A program made the translations under genes and the position numbers. The notes beneath the pieces are model-generated. The model was given only the letters and a program-made list of their open reading frames with translations. It was not told where the DNA came from and did not search any database. A DNA stretch of 64,000 nucleotides from Desulfobacter postgatei 2ac9 (GTDB lineage Bacteria; Desulfobacterota; Desulfobacteria; Desulfobacterales; Desulfobacteraceae), in assembly GCF_000233695.2 (NCBI RefSeq), contig NZ_CM001488.1, forward strand, positions 770,049-834,048, read 5' to 3'. Of this stretch, positions 23,462 through 31,919 are shown piece after piece. The stretch's first letter is position 1. Each line of letters opens with the position of its first letter.

Positions 23462-24862
23462 TTAATTTCCCATTCGAATGTGGGAGACAAAAAAGTCCCT
23501 GAATTCATCCTCCCTGTGGCTGACATATAAAATGGTGCTTAATTTTTCCATTGCCACCTGACCTAAAAAATCCAGGACCGCATTGCGGTTGGCGCGGTCC
23601 AGCCCGTGGGTAGGTTCGTCCAAAACCAGAAGATCGGGTAATTTTATCAGAGCCCTGGCAATAAGCGCCAGTCGCTGGTCTGCATAGGAAAGGGTACGGA
23701 ATGGGGAGCCTGCCTTATCCCTCAGACTGGTACGTTCCAGCCAGGCCATGGCTTTTTTTTCGTCTTCAGGCCCTGGCCGCCGGTATATACCAATGGTGTC
23801 ATAAAGACCGGACATCACACAATCCAGGACGCTTCCGGCCACCCGGTAGTTACGATGAAAATCCGTGCTGACAATGCCCATCCTTTTTTTCAGATCCCAG
23901 ATGGACTCCCCGGTACCCCGACGAATGCCAAACAGCCACAAGCTGTTCCGGTAACATGCGGGATGGTCGCCTGTAATCACCTGCAGCAGGGTTGATTTGC
24001 CGCAGCCATTAGGACCTGAAATCAAGGTATGGTCGCCCGGGGCTACGCACAGGTTAAGATGGGAAAAAACCGGCTTGCCGGAATAACTCGCATGTCCGTC
24101 TTCAAGTCTGACCAATTCCGTTGTCTGAGGCACTTCTCCGGGGAGAGCATTTTCGGAAAAAGTATTTTTTACAGGTTTCAGATCATTGATGTCCGCTGAA
24201 AAATTCGCCTGTCCCTGCAATTCAAAAAGCCTGGGCAATATCTCCTGTCGAGACCCCTTAAATGGCATCTGCCCATTTTCAATCACCGCAATGTGGGTGG
24301 CGCCGGCGGGGATGTCCCCGGGATCATAAACAAACACCAGAATACCCATTCCGCACCCCCTGCAATGATCCAGTGCCATATCAAGCTGCCTGCAGCCAGC
24401 CTTGTCCAGGCCGTCAAAAGGGGACTGTATCAACAGCCATTGGCTGCCCGAAGATATCCTGGACAGCAGCAGCAATTTTCTTGTCTGGCCCGTGGATAGT
24501 TGTCGATACCCCTGCTCCAGGAGATGATCCATGCCAAAGGCGCAGATCATATCTGTGTATTGATCCGGATCATGAATAAAGGCCCGGGCCGGCGTACCCG
24601 GGTCCAGACGGTCCATAAAATCGGTATCATCACTTTTGAGTTCCTGTTCAAAAACCTCCTGCTGGCCGGCAAAGGAAAAAATCCCCATATCTTTGGGCAG
24701 ACAGATTTCAGTATCCGGAATTTTTGCGTGGTCTAGGGACAACAGGCTGAAAAAAGAGTCAATGCCGGATCGATTTTGGCCCAAAATGCACCAGAACTGG
24801 CCGGGCGCCGCTTCAAATAAAGGAATATTTAAATCAGGTGTTTTTATATTTTCAAGTTTCAT
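23462..24862 (-). CDS. Tandem ABC ATPase (ModF-like)
   Basis: A 466-residue cytoplasmic protein with two ABC domains and no membrane segment. The second domain is complete: Walker A GPNGCGKSTLLQ, a signature-like LSYADQRLALIARAL and Walker B LLVLDEPTHGLD. The first domain has a signature-like LSTGQTRKLLLLSRI but its Walker A reads GQNRSGIDSF, so the ATP-binding lysine is missing. The tandem plan recalls ModF/YheS-type proteins such as molybdate-linked ModF. An upstream TTG (24874) gives four more residues. Neither start has a ribosome site. No transporter partner is adjacent, and the substrate is unknown. Confidence 0.8.
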   Translation of the reverse strand: MKLENIKTPDLNIPLFEAAPGQFWCILGQNRSGIDSFFSLLSLDHAKIPDTEICLPKDMGIFSFAGQQEVFEQELKSDDTDFMDRLDPGTPARAFIHDPDQYTDMICAFGMDHLLEQGYRQLSTGQTRKLLLLSRISSGSQWLLIQSPFDGLDKAGCRQLDMALDHCRGCGMGILVFVYDPGDIPAGATHIAVIENGQMPFKGSRQEILPRLFELQGQANFSADINDLKPVKNTFSENALPGEVPQTTELVRLEDGHASYSGKPVFSHLNLCVAPGDHTLISGPNGCGKSTLLQVITGDHPACYRNSLWLFGIRRGTGESIWDLKKRMGIVSTDFHRNYRVAGSVLDCVMSGLYDTIGIYRRPGPEDEKKAMAWLERTSLRDKAGSPFRTLSYADQRLALIARALIKLPDLLVLDEPTHGLDRANRNAVLDFLGQVAMEKLSTILYVSHREDEFRDFFVSHIRMGN

Positions 24863-25039
24863 GGCCGTATTCAATCAGGTTTATGGTATTTCGGCAAGCT
24901 TGAATTTTCTATGGAGGAAGGGCCTGGGTCGCTTTTTCTGTATTTAAACAATTGATTTTGCAAAACGCCTGATATTCTGCTAAAAGCCTTTTGTGGGAAA
25001 TAATGCCGTGTTGAATGCACAATAAAAGAGGGCAGACAG

Positions 25040-25669
25040 GTGAACTATTTTCAACCCAAAACCATATATGTGGATGTGGATGATGTCGTGTCCAGGACCA
25101 CAGAAACCTATCCGGATGTCGTGGCCCAGGAGTTCGGCAAAACCGTCTCTTTTGAAAACCTGACCGGTTTTGATCTGAAACATTGTTTTCAGTTGACGGA
25201 TGATGAGTTCAAATATTTTTTTGACCTGGTTCATAAGCCTGATTTTCTTATGGGATTTAAGCCGGTGGAAGGAGCGGTTCAAACCCTGAAGACATGGACT
25301 GATATGGGGCACATCATTGATATTGTAACAGGCCGTCCCACCTCGACCCAGGAAGCAACTCTGGCCTGGCTTGAAATGAATGATGTGCCTTTCAGGGGAT
25401 TCATCATGGTGGATAAGTACAACCGCCCCGGAAATGACCTCTGCCTGGCCATTTCAAAAGAGGAGTTATCCATGATGGCTTACGATCTGGCTGTGGAAGA
25501 TTCCCCGGACATGGCCCTGTTTCTAGCCCGGAACATGGGGGTACCCACGGCATTGATCCACAAGCCCTGGAACCGGGAGTGCATCAGACATGACAACTTG
25601 GTTCGATGTGCGTCCTGGAACGAAATTTTTCCCATGGTCAAAGAAGTGGTACTTGAAGGAACCGAATAA
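25040..25669 (+). CDS. HAD-family 5'-nucleotidase-like protein
   Basis: A 209-residue HAD phosphatase of the 5'(3')-deoxyribonucleotidase (NT5C) type. Motif I is TIYVDVDDVVSRT with both catalytic Asp residues, motif II IVTGRPTST and motif IV-like AVEDSPDMALFLA. GAGGG lies before the GTG at 25040, the chosen start. The likely reaction is removal of a phosphate from a small nucleotide, but sequence does not fix the substrate. It ends about 120 bases before tRNA-Sec. Confidence 0.8.
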   Translation: MNYFQPKTIYVDVDDVVSRTTETYPDVVAQEFGKTVSFENLTGFDLKHCFQLTDDEFKYFFDLVHKPDFLMGFKPVEGAVQTLKTWTDMGHIIDIVTGRPTSTQEATLAWLEMNDVPFRGFIMVDKYNRPGNDLCLAISKEELSMMAYDLAVEDSPDMALFLARNMGVPTALIHKPWNRECIRHDNLVRCASWNEIFPMVKEVVLEGTE

Positions 25670-25737
25670 ATTATTTAAGGCCGGAACGAAAAACCGAATA
25701 TCTGCAACGCACATATTTGTTGGGCCTTTAAAAGAAA

Positions 25738-25765
25738 TTGACAAGCAATGAGCTAAAAGTATATT
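25738..25765 (+). promoter_or_regulatory. Promoter of tRNA-Sec
   Basis: TTGACA (25738-25743), 16 bases, then TATATT (25760-25765), ending 21 bases before the tRNA. The site is close to the consensus. Confidence 0.6.
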
Positions 25766-25786
25766 TTGTATTGTATGTAAGACTAC

Positions 25787-25884
25787 GGAAGCACGCGGCT
25801 CACTGGTGGGGCCCTCGGACTTCAAATCCGATGTGCGGGGCTGATACCCTCGCGGGTGGGTTCGATTCCCATGTGCTTCCGCCA
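25787..25884 (+). tRNA. selC: tRNA-Sec (selenocysteine, UCA)
   Basis: A 95-base tRNA plus encoded CCA. It begins GGAAGCACGCGGCTCACTGG, has anticodon loop CTTCAAA with anticodon TCA between CGGA and TCCG, a long extra arm and the long acceptor/T stem of tRNA-Sec. Its presence shows that the organism makes selenoproteins by UGA recoding. No selA, selB or selD is in this window, and I saw no in-frame TGA selenoprotein candidate here. Confidence 0.95.
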
Positions 25885-26066
25885 TTTTTGTAAGCACTAT
25901 GTAAGCAGTTCAACCGTTTTTTTAATGATTTTCTGATAGAGTTTTTCCTGCATCCTCTCACCCCAAAACATTTTCCATACTCCAAACGCTATGCCCACCT
26001 TCCAGACAGACGGGTTCAACAAGGCGGTAACGCTGCCGGGAATGCCATTGAAAATCGAGGATAATT

Positions 26067-26168
26067 ATGAGCAGTTTAAAGCCGCTTGGCAAAAACATTT
26101 CAGGAGTTGAAGTCACCAATATTTCTACCCATGGAATCTGGCTGCTGTCCGGGGACCAGGAGCGATAA
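26067..26168 (+). pseudogene. Truncated DUF2442 protein remnant
   Basis: A 33-codon frame with GAGGATAATT before the ATG reads LKPLGKNISGVEVTNISTHG, then IWLLSGDQER and a stop. This is the start of the DUF2442 domain, normally 80-100 residues, so the C-terminal part is lost. Surrounding DNA (25885-26388) has further short frames in other phases but no intact gene, consistent with decay. Members of this family often sit in toxin-antitoxin-like pairs. Confidence 0.45.
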
Positions 26169-26351
26169 TACGGGAAATTCAAAAGTACCGTTTCAAGAAA
26201 AAAATGCTCAAACCAGGTCTTTTGCCGGAGAAGCTGGTGCCAGATCCAGAAACGGCTTTGCCAAAGCTTGAATGAACCGTGTCGAAAGTGCTCCCATGGT
26301 CTCAAATTTGGAACATTAAGGGAAGGAGTACGTCGATATATTGCCTCCCAA

Positions 26352-26369
26352 AGTTACGACTCACGAGTT
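26352..26369. repeat. Repeat shared with the first 18 bases of the window
   Basis: AGTTACGACTCACGAGTT is identical at 1-18 and 26352-26369. Both lie in intergenic DNA next to a 3' gene end. At 26 kb it is followed directly by a terminator. It may be a dispersed repeat or the shared remnant of a gene end. Confidence 0.6.
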
Positions 26370-26394
26370 AAAAAAGCGTTGCTGACGCTCAACG
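26370..26394 (-). terminator. Terminator of the thiolase gene
   Basis: On the minus strand CGTTG and CAACG form a stem, overlapping the thiolase stop codon, followed by CTTTTTT. It would end the fad operon. Confidence 0.65.
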
Positions 26395-27567
26395 TTTTTC
26401 AAATAGGGCGGCGGCACCCATGCCGCCGCCGACACACATGGCAACAATACCATATTTGCCGCCGACTTCCTTGAGATTGGCAATGCATGTGGCGGTCAAT
26501 TTGGCGCCGGTGCATCCCAAAGGATGTCCAAGGGCGATGGCCCCGCCGTGAATGTTTATTTTATCCATGTGTTTTGCAAGGCCGGTTTCCCGGATGCAAT
26601 GCAACGCCTGGGAGGCAAAGGCTTCATTGATTTCATAGATGTCGATGTCGTCAATGGTCATTCCCACCTGTTTAAGCACTTTGGGGATGGCATATTTGGG
26701 ACCTACGCCCATCTCGTCCGCCTTGCAGCCCACAGTGGTATACCCAAGCAACCTGGCAATGGGGGCGAGGCCAAGTTCCTCACACTTTTCCCTGGACGCG
26801 ACGATGGTGGCTGCCGCCCCGTCCGTGGTCTGGGAAGAGTTACCGGCAGTCACGGAACCGTTCACTTTGAACACCGCCCCCAGTTTGGCCAGCCCTTCCG
26901 GTGTAGACGCCCGGATGCCGTCGTCATGTTCAACAATAAAAAATTCTTTTTTATATGTGCCGTCAGGCTGTACAACATATCTGTAGGCCGGGGTAGGGAC
27001 AATTTCAGTGAATTTTCCGCCGTCTCTGGCTGCCATGGCCTTGGTCTGGGACCGCGCGGCAAAGATATCCTGATCTTCTCTGGAGATGTTGTATCGGCTG
27101 GCCACGTTTTCAGCGGTGATCCCCATGGATACATACATTTCAGGATAGGTTTGGCAATATTCAGGATGGGGCCGGGGAACGTTGCCGCCCATGGGTACAA
27201 ATGTCATGGACTCGCAGCCCGCACCAATGCAGATTTCCGACCAGCCCGCAGAGATCCGCACCGAGGCCAGGGCAATGGCTTCAAGGCCGGATGCACAGAA
27301 CCGGTTCACCGTGGCACCGGATACCTTGTCCGGGAAGCCTGCCATTTTAGCCGCAATCCGGCCCAGGTTAAGTCCCTGTTCCGCTTCGGGGAACGCGCAG
27401 CCCAGCATGACATCGTCAATGTCTTCGGGTTTCAGGTTGGGGGTTCTTTCAACGGCTTCCTTCATGATAAAGGAAATCAGCTCTTCGGGCCGGGTCTGGC
27501 TGAACAACCCTTTCTTTTGCTTGCAGCCCGGGGTCCGTACCGATTGTATTATATATGCCTCTCTCAT
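26389..27567 (-). CDS. fadA: Acetyl-CoA acyltransferase (3-ketoacyl-CoA thiolase)
   Basis: A 392-residue thiolase that cleaves 3-ketoacyl-CoA with CoA in the last step of beta-oxidation. The nucleophile is Cys91 in NRFCASGLEAI; the C-terminal catalytic blocks NIHGGAIALGHPLGCTGA and MCVGGGMGAAALFE are intact. AGGAG lies upstream of ATG 27567. It follows the FadB/FadN-type gene by 12 bases, so the two form an operon as in other bacteria with fadBA or fadNA pairs. The pairing with the multifunctional enzyme favours fatty-acid degradation over acetoacetyl-CoA synthesis. Confidence 0.9.
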   Translation of the reverse strand: MREAYIIQSVRTPGCKQKKGLFSQTRPEELISFIMKEAVERTPNLKPEDIDDVMLGCAFPEAEQGLNLGRIAAKMAGFPDKVSGATVNRFCASGLEAIALASVRISAGWSEICIGAGCESMTFVPMGGNVPRPHPEYCQTYPEMYVSMGITAENVASRYNISREDQDIFAARSQTKAMAARDGGKFTEIVPTPAYRYVVQPDGTYKKEFFIVEHDDGIRASTPEGLAKLGAVFKVNGSVTAGNSSQTTDGAAATIVASREKCEELGLAPIARLLGYTTVGCKADEMGVGPKYAIPKVLKQVGMTIDDIDIYEINEAFASQALHCIRETGLAKHMDKINIHGGAIALGHPLGCTGAKLTATCIANLKEVGGKYGIVAMCVGGGMGAAALFEKR

Positions 27568-27579
27568 TTTTCATTTCTC

Positions 27580-29988
27580 CTAATTTCTAAGGGGTTTCCC
27601 GGTTTTCAGCATATGGTCGATCCTGGCAATGGTTTTTTCTTCCCTGCAGAAGTCCACAAATGCCTCACGTTCGAGTTTGAGGATGGCTTCTTCAGCAATC
27701 TCGCTGCCCTCGCCGGTATTCCCGCCGCTGACGACATAGGCAATGCGTCTGGCCAGAAAAGCATCATATTCGCTCATAAATTTGCCGTTAAGCAGGTTGA
27801 AGATCTCAGCATTCACCATGCCCTGACCGGCATTGCCAATTACTTTAAGCTTTTTTTTCAGTGGGGGAACATATCCGTCATCCACCATCTTAAGCACTTC
27901 TTTCTTGGCTTCGCCCACAAGGTTGTCACGGTTCATGACGATCCGGTCGGCAAGACCGAGAAACCCGTTATCCCGGGCCTGGGCGGCTGACATGGATACG
28001 GCGGCTATGGCGATTTTCATGAATACCTGGACAAAGAATTTGGCCAGATCCACCTCTTTAACGGTTCTGCCGGGCAGGGCATCCATATATTTTTTCCACA
28101 GGTTCATGCAGCCGCCGCCGGCAGGCAGCAGGCCCACGCCGATTTCAACCAGACCCATGAATAGCTCGGTATGGGCAACGATGCGGTCCGCGCCCAGGCA
28201 GGTTTCGCAGCCACCCCCTAGGACCATTCCGTAAGGTGCGGCAACAACGGGGAAAGGTGCGTATTTGACTTTCTGGATGCCAACTTGGGCTTTTGCCAGG
28301 AAAGCATCAATTTCCGCATATTTTTTTTCGTGGCACAGTTTGGATACAAAAGAAAGGTCCGCGCCGGCGGAAAATGCACCGGGCATACCGCCGGCTTCAT
28401 TGCCGATAACAAGGCCGGCACCGTTTTCTTCGACATAGTCAAGGGCTTTATCGATGGCGTCAACGATTTCGCCGTTGATGGCATTCATCTTGGTGTGGAA
28501 TTCAATGCAGAAAACCTCATCTCCAATGTCCACCAGCGATGTGGATGCATTTTGAAAAACGGTTTTGTTGTTGCCTTTTGCGGCAGCAATGGAAACCATG
28601 TTTTTAGAAACCGGCACGGCCTTGTATTCGCCTGACGAAAAATCAAAGTAGTAGCGGATACCGTTTTCAAGTTTGTAAAAAGATTTTTTGCCCTTGGCCA
28701 GCATCTGGGTCACATTGGCCGGGACATCAAGACCTTCATTTTTCATTCGTTCAACCGCTTCTTCAACGCCATAGGCATCCCAGGTTTCAAAGGGTCCCAT
28801 CTCAAAGTTGTAGCCCCATTTCATGGCGTTATCGATTTCGACGATGCTATCGGCAATTTCAGGCACCCGGTTGGCTGCGTACTGGAAGGCATTTGCCTGG
28901 CATTTCCAGGCAAATTGGGCGCCTTTGTCGTCGCCTTTGAGTACACAGGTCAGTTTCTCTTTCAGGGTGGCTTTTTTCCTGGCTTCGTCCAGGCAGGGAA
29001 ATGTCGGTCTTTCAAGGTCTTCATATTCCAGGGTATCAATATTGAGGACCTTGCGCAGTTTTTTCCACTCCGGGGTCAGTTCTGTTTTGTAGAAACCGCC
29101 CCGGGTTTTGTTGCCCAGCATTTTTTTATCGACCATTGTGGAGATGAATTCAGGCAGGACAAGTGTATCGCGCTGCTCGTCGTCCGGACACAGGTCATAG
29201 GAGTTTTTGGCCACATGGCTCATGGTGTCAATGCCAACCAGGTCCGTGGTTTTGAAAATCGCGGTTTTGGGGCGGCCCAGGGCCGGTCCGAACAGGGCGT
29301 CCACTTCGGGGATGGTCATTTTGTCTTCATGCATGAACTTGATACAGGCGCCAATTCCCTGAACGCCGATTCTGTTGCCCACAAAGTTCGGGGTATCCTT
29401 GGCCCAGACAATACCCTTGCCCAAGTTTCTTTCGCCAAACCGGGCAAGGAACTCCATGACCTCGGATTTGGTCTCAGCGCCGGGAATAAGTTCGAGCAGG
29501 TGCATGTAGCGGACCGGGTTGAAGAAATGGGTGCCCATAAAGTGTTCTTTGAACTCCTGGGCAAATCCTTGGCTCATATCCTTGAGGGGAATCCCGGAGG
29601 TGTTGCTGGTAACAATGGTGCCTTCTTTTCTGACTTTGGCGACCTTTTTGAACAGATCCCGTTTGATTTTCAGGTTTTCCACGACCACTTCAACAATCCA
29701 GTCGCATTCAGACAGTTTTTCAATGTCATCATCCAGGTTTCCCGTGCTGATGCGCGAGGCGTCTTTTTTGCTGTAAAATAAAGAGGGGTTTGTCGCCAGA
29801 GCTGCTTGCATGCCCGCCTGAACAATGCGGTTTCTCGCCGCAGGGTCGTTCTTTTCTTCGTTAGTTAAATCAAAAGGGACAATGTCCAGCAGCAGCACGT
29901 CAACACCGGCACCGGCAAGAAGGGCGGCAATTCCGCCGCCCATGATTCCGGATCCGATGACTGCTGCTTTTCTGATCTTTCTTACCAT
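27580..29988 (-). CDS. fadN: 3-hydroxyacyl-CoA dehydrogenase/enoyl-CoA hydratase (FadN-like)
   Basis: An 802-residue bifunctional beta-oxidation enzyme. The N-terminal NAD-binding motif VIGSGIMGGGIAALLAGAG comes first, followed by the dehydrogenase C-terminal domains (GTHFFNPVRYMHLLELI; TPNFVGNRIGV). The crotonase domain is C-terminal (ENGAGLVIGNEAGGMPGAFS; AAPYGMVLGGGCE; GLVEIGVGLLPAGGGC). This order, dehydrogenase before hydratase, matches FadN of Bacillus rather than E. coli FadB. ATG 29988 has a strong GAGGAG upstream; the frame open to 30015 does not. It heads the operon with the thiolase and is divergent from the gene at 30110. Confidence 0.9.
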   Translation of the reverse strand: MVRKIRKAAVIGSGIMGGGIAALLAGAGVDVLLLDIVPFDLTNEEKNDPAARNRIVQAGMQAALATNPSLFYSKKDASRISTGNLDDDIEKLSECDWIVEVVVENLKIKRDLFKKVAKVRKEGTIVTSNTSGIPLKDMSQGFAQEFKEHFMGTHFFNPVRYMHLLELIPGAETKSEVMEFLARFGERNLGKGIVWAKDTPNFVGNRIGVQGIGACIKFMHEDKMTIPEVDALFGPALGRPKTAIFKTTDLVGIDTMSHVAKNSYDLCPDDEQRDTLVLPEFISTMVDKKMLGNKTRGGFYKTELTPEWKKLRKVLNIDTLEYEDLERPTFPCLDEARKKATLKEKLTCVLKGDDKGAQFAWKCQANAFQYAANRVPEIADSIVEIDNAMKWGYNFEMGPFETWDAYGVEEAVERMKNEGLDVPANVTQMLAKGKKSFYKLENGIRYYFDFSSGEYKAVPVSKNMVSIAAAKGNNKTVFQNASTSLVDIGDEVFCIEFHTKMNAINGEIVDAIDKALDYVEENGAGLVIGNEAGGMPGAFSAGADLSFVSKLCHEKKYAEIDAFLAKAQVGIQKVKYAPFPVVAAPYGMVLGGGCETCLGADRIVAHTELFMGLVEIGVGLLPAGGGCMNLWKKYMDALPGRTVKEVDLAKFFVQVFMKIAIAAVSMSAAQARDNGFLGLADRIVMNRDNLVGEAKKEVLKMVDDGYVPPLKKKLKVIGNAGQGMVNAEIFNLLNGKFMSEYDAFLARRIAYVVSGGNTGEGSEIAEEAILKLEREAFVDFCREEKTIARIDHMLKTGKPLRN

Positions 29989-30109
29989 GATTTTCTCCTC
30001 AATCTGAAGGACCATTCAGTTTTGTTTGCATAAATCTTGTAAAATAGATGCGGGTTTGATACTTTGGCCCTGTTTTTACAAAGGATATTATTATTTTTTA
30101 AGAGAGTCA

Positions 30110-31150
30110 ATGCACCGGATAAATGCAACGCTACACCCTGATTCGTCTCTGAACCCCGGCTCAGTCGCCCGTATGATTGCCGGTCTTCAAAGGGAAAATG
30201 GGGACATCCCCTGGCATATCGGGGGGAAAACAGACCCCTGGGATCTTGTGGAGTCCGTCATGGGTCTGAATATCGGCGGTTTTCATGACCAGGCAATGGC
30301 TGCCCTCGACTGGTTGGCCGCCCTGCAGAATGAAAATGGCTCCTGGTATTCATCCTATATAGATTCGGTTCCCGAGGACCGGACCACTGAAAGCCACATG
30401 GCCTGTTATCTGGCCGTGGGGCTGTTTCATCAGTTTTTGATAAAAGAGAATACGGCTGATCTGGAAAAATTCTGGCCGATCATGTCAAAGGGCGTTGGGT
30501 TTGCTTTAGAGCTTCAGGCGGTCACAGGAGAGATTTACTGGGCAAAAAGCCCCGTGGGAAAGGTTGACCCCATGTCTCTTTTGTCCGGCTCATCTTCCAT
30601 ATTCATGAGCCTGAAATGTGCCCTGGCCATTGCCGCTATCCTGGGCCGTGACCGTCCGGAATGGGTGAATGCGCTTAAAAAGCTTGGCAGATCGATCAGG
30701 GAAAATATTTTTACCTATAACGTGTCCAAGTCCAGATTTTCAATGTACTGGTTTTACCCAATACTGTCCGGGGCATTGCAGGCGGAGAGGGCCAATGCAC
30801 GTATTGACAGATATTGGCATAAATATGTCATTGAGGGCCAGGGATGCCGCTGTGTGTCCGACCAGCCCTGGGTGACCATTGCAGAAACCTCGGAGCTGGT
30901 GCTTGCGCTTCACGCCATGGGGCGTCGGCAAAAGGCCGGGATCGTTTTTTCCTGGATTCACAACCGGGTGTTTGATGACCAAACTTTCTGGTGCGGTTAC
31001 ACATATCCGGATATGGTGGTCTGGCCCGAGGATAAGATATCCTGGACCAATGCCGTGGTGTTGATGGCGGCCGATGCCCTGTATGGCCTGACCCCTGGGG
31101 CGCGTTTGTTTGATCATGATGCTTGGAACGGTTATACGTTTAAATTTTGA
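30110..31150 (+). CDS. Alpha/alpha-toroid (prenyltransferase-like) protein
   Basis: A 346-residue protein with repeated helical hairpins of the terpenoid cyclase/prenyltransferase beta-subunit type, for example IAGLQRENGDIPWHIGGKTD then WLAALQNENGSWYSSY. QxENGxW-type repeats are the hallmark. The later part reads MYWFYPILSGALQ, then WVTIAETSELVLALHAMG. No cyclase DxDD motif was seen, so catalysis is unproven. ATG 30110 was chosen over the frame open to 30026 because AGAGAG precedes it. The next gene, a hexapeptide acyltransferase, starts 3 bases after its stop, so the two act together, perhaps in glycan or lipid modification. Confidence 0.65.
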   Translation: MHRINATLHPDSSLNPGSVARMIAGLQRENGDIPWHIGGKTDPWDLVESVMGLNIGGFHDQAMAALDWLAALQNENGSWYSSYIDSVPEDRTTESHMACYLAVGLFHQFLIKENTADLEKFWPIMSKGVGFALELQAVTGEIYWAKSPVGKVDPMSLLSGSSSIFMSLKCALAIAAILGRDRPEWVNALKKLGRSIRENIFTYNVSKSRFSMYWFYPILSGALQAERANARIDRYWHKYVIEGQGCRCVSDQPWVTIAETSELVLALHAMGRRQKAGIVFSWIHNRVFDDQTFWCGYTYPDMVVWPEDKISWTNAVVLMAADALYGLTPGARLFDHDAWNGYTFKF

Positions 31151-31153
31151 GCG

Positions 31154-31873
31154 ATGATCAGCGATAAACGCCCATATTATATTAAACAGGCCTGGTACCG
31201 GCTCCAGGATTTTTATGTCCGCCGTTATCTTGTTCCTCAGCTCAATTCCCTGGGACCTCACCCTTATATAATTAAACCCTGGTATATTGAATTGTTCGGC
31301 GCCCCCATCTCCATCGGCAGTCATGTGACCCTGCTGGGGTGCCCGGACAAACGAACCCGGCTGACGGTGTGGTCCGAAAAAAAAGATATTGACGGTATCC
31401 GTATCGGGGACCATGTGCTGATTTCTCCGGGCGTACGGATTTCAGCGGCCAATTCCATTCGTATTGCAGACTCATGTATGCTGGCCAGCAACGCATATAT
31501 TACGGATTCAGACTGGCACGGTATTTACGACAGATCGTTGCCGCCTGCCACTCGGTCAAAGGTGGTGCTGAACGAAAATGTGTGGATCGGAGATTCCGCC
31601 ATTGTGTGCAAGGGTGTAACCATTGGGGAAAATACCATCATCGGCGCAGGTGCTGTTGTCACTTGCGACATTCCGGCCAATACTGTGGCTGCAGGCAACC
31701 CCGCCAGGGTCATCCGGGAACTTGATCCTGCCCGGGAAATCATCACCCGTAAAGACCGGTACGGCGATACGGAAAAGATGACAATGGTTCTGGCGGCTGC
31801 TGAAAAAGAGTGCCTGAAAGGAAATACGTTTTGGGGGTGGATTCGCAGTCTTATTGCACCCGGCAGGGACTGA
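31154..31873 (+). CDS. Hexapeptide-repeat acyltransferase (LbH fold)
   Basis: A 239-residue protein of the left-handed beta-helix acyltransferase family (maltose O-acetyltransferase/WbbJ-like). Hexapeptide turns are seen in PISIGSHVTLLGCP, GIRIGDHVLISPGVRISAAN, then NVWIGDSAIVCKGVTIGENT and IIGAGAVVTCDIPANTVAAG. The usual catalytic His occurs at TDSDWHGIYD. It probably transfers an acetyl or other acyl group to a sugar. It overlaps no neighbour but follows the toroid protein by 3 bases, so they form an operon. Confidence 0.8.
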   Translation: MISDKRPYYIKQAWYRLQDFYVRRYLVPQLNSLGPHPYIIKPWYIELFGAPISIGSHVTLLGCPDKRTRLTVWSEKKDIDGIRIGDHVLISPGVRISAANSIRIADSCMLASNAYITDSDWHGIYDRSLPPATRSKVVLNENVWIGDSAIVCKGVTIGENTIIGAGAVVTCDIPANTVAAGNPARVIRELDPAREIITRKDRYGDTEKMTMVLAAAEKECLKGNTFWGWIRSLIAPGRD

Positions 31874-31919
31874 TGCCTGAAGGCAAATCCCTGTTTGGAC
31901 GGCGCCTCTAACGAGTCGT

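Noticed and set aside
26524-27990. Open frame of 488 codons on the plus strand across the thiolase and FadN-type genes
   Set aside because: It is antisense to two clear enzyme genes, has no ribosome site and its product is Gly/His/Phe-rich shadow sequence without a recognisable domain.
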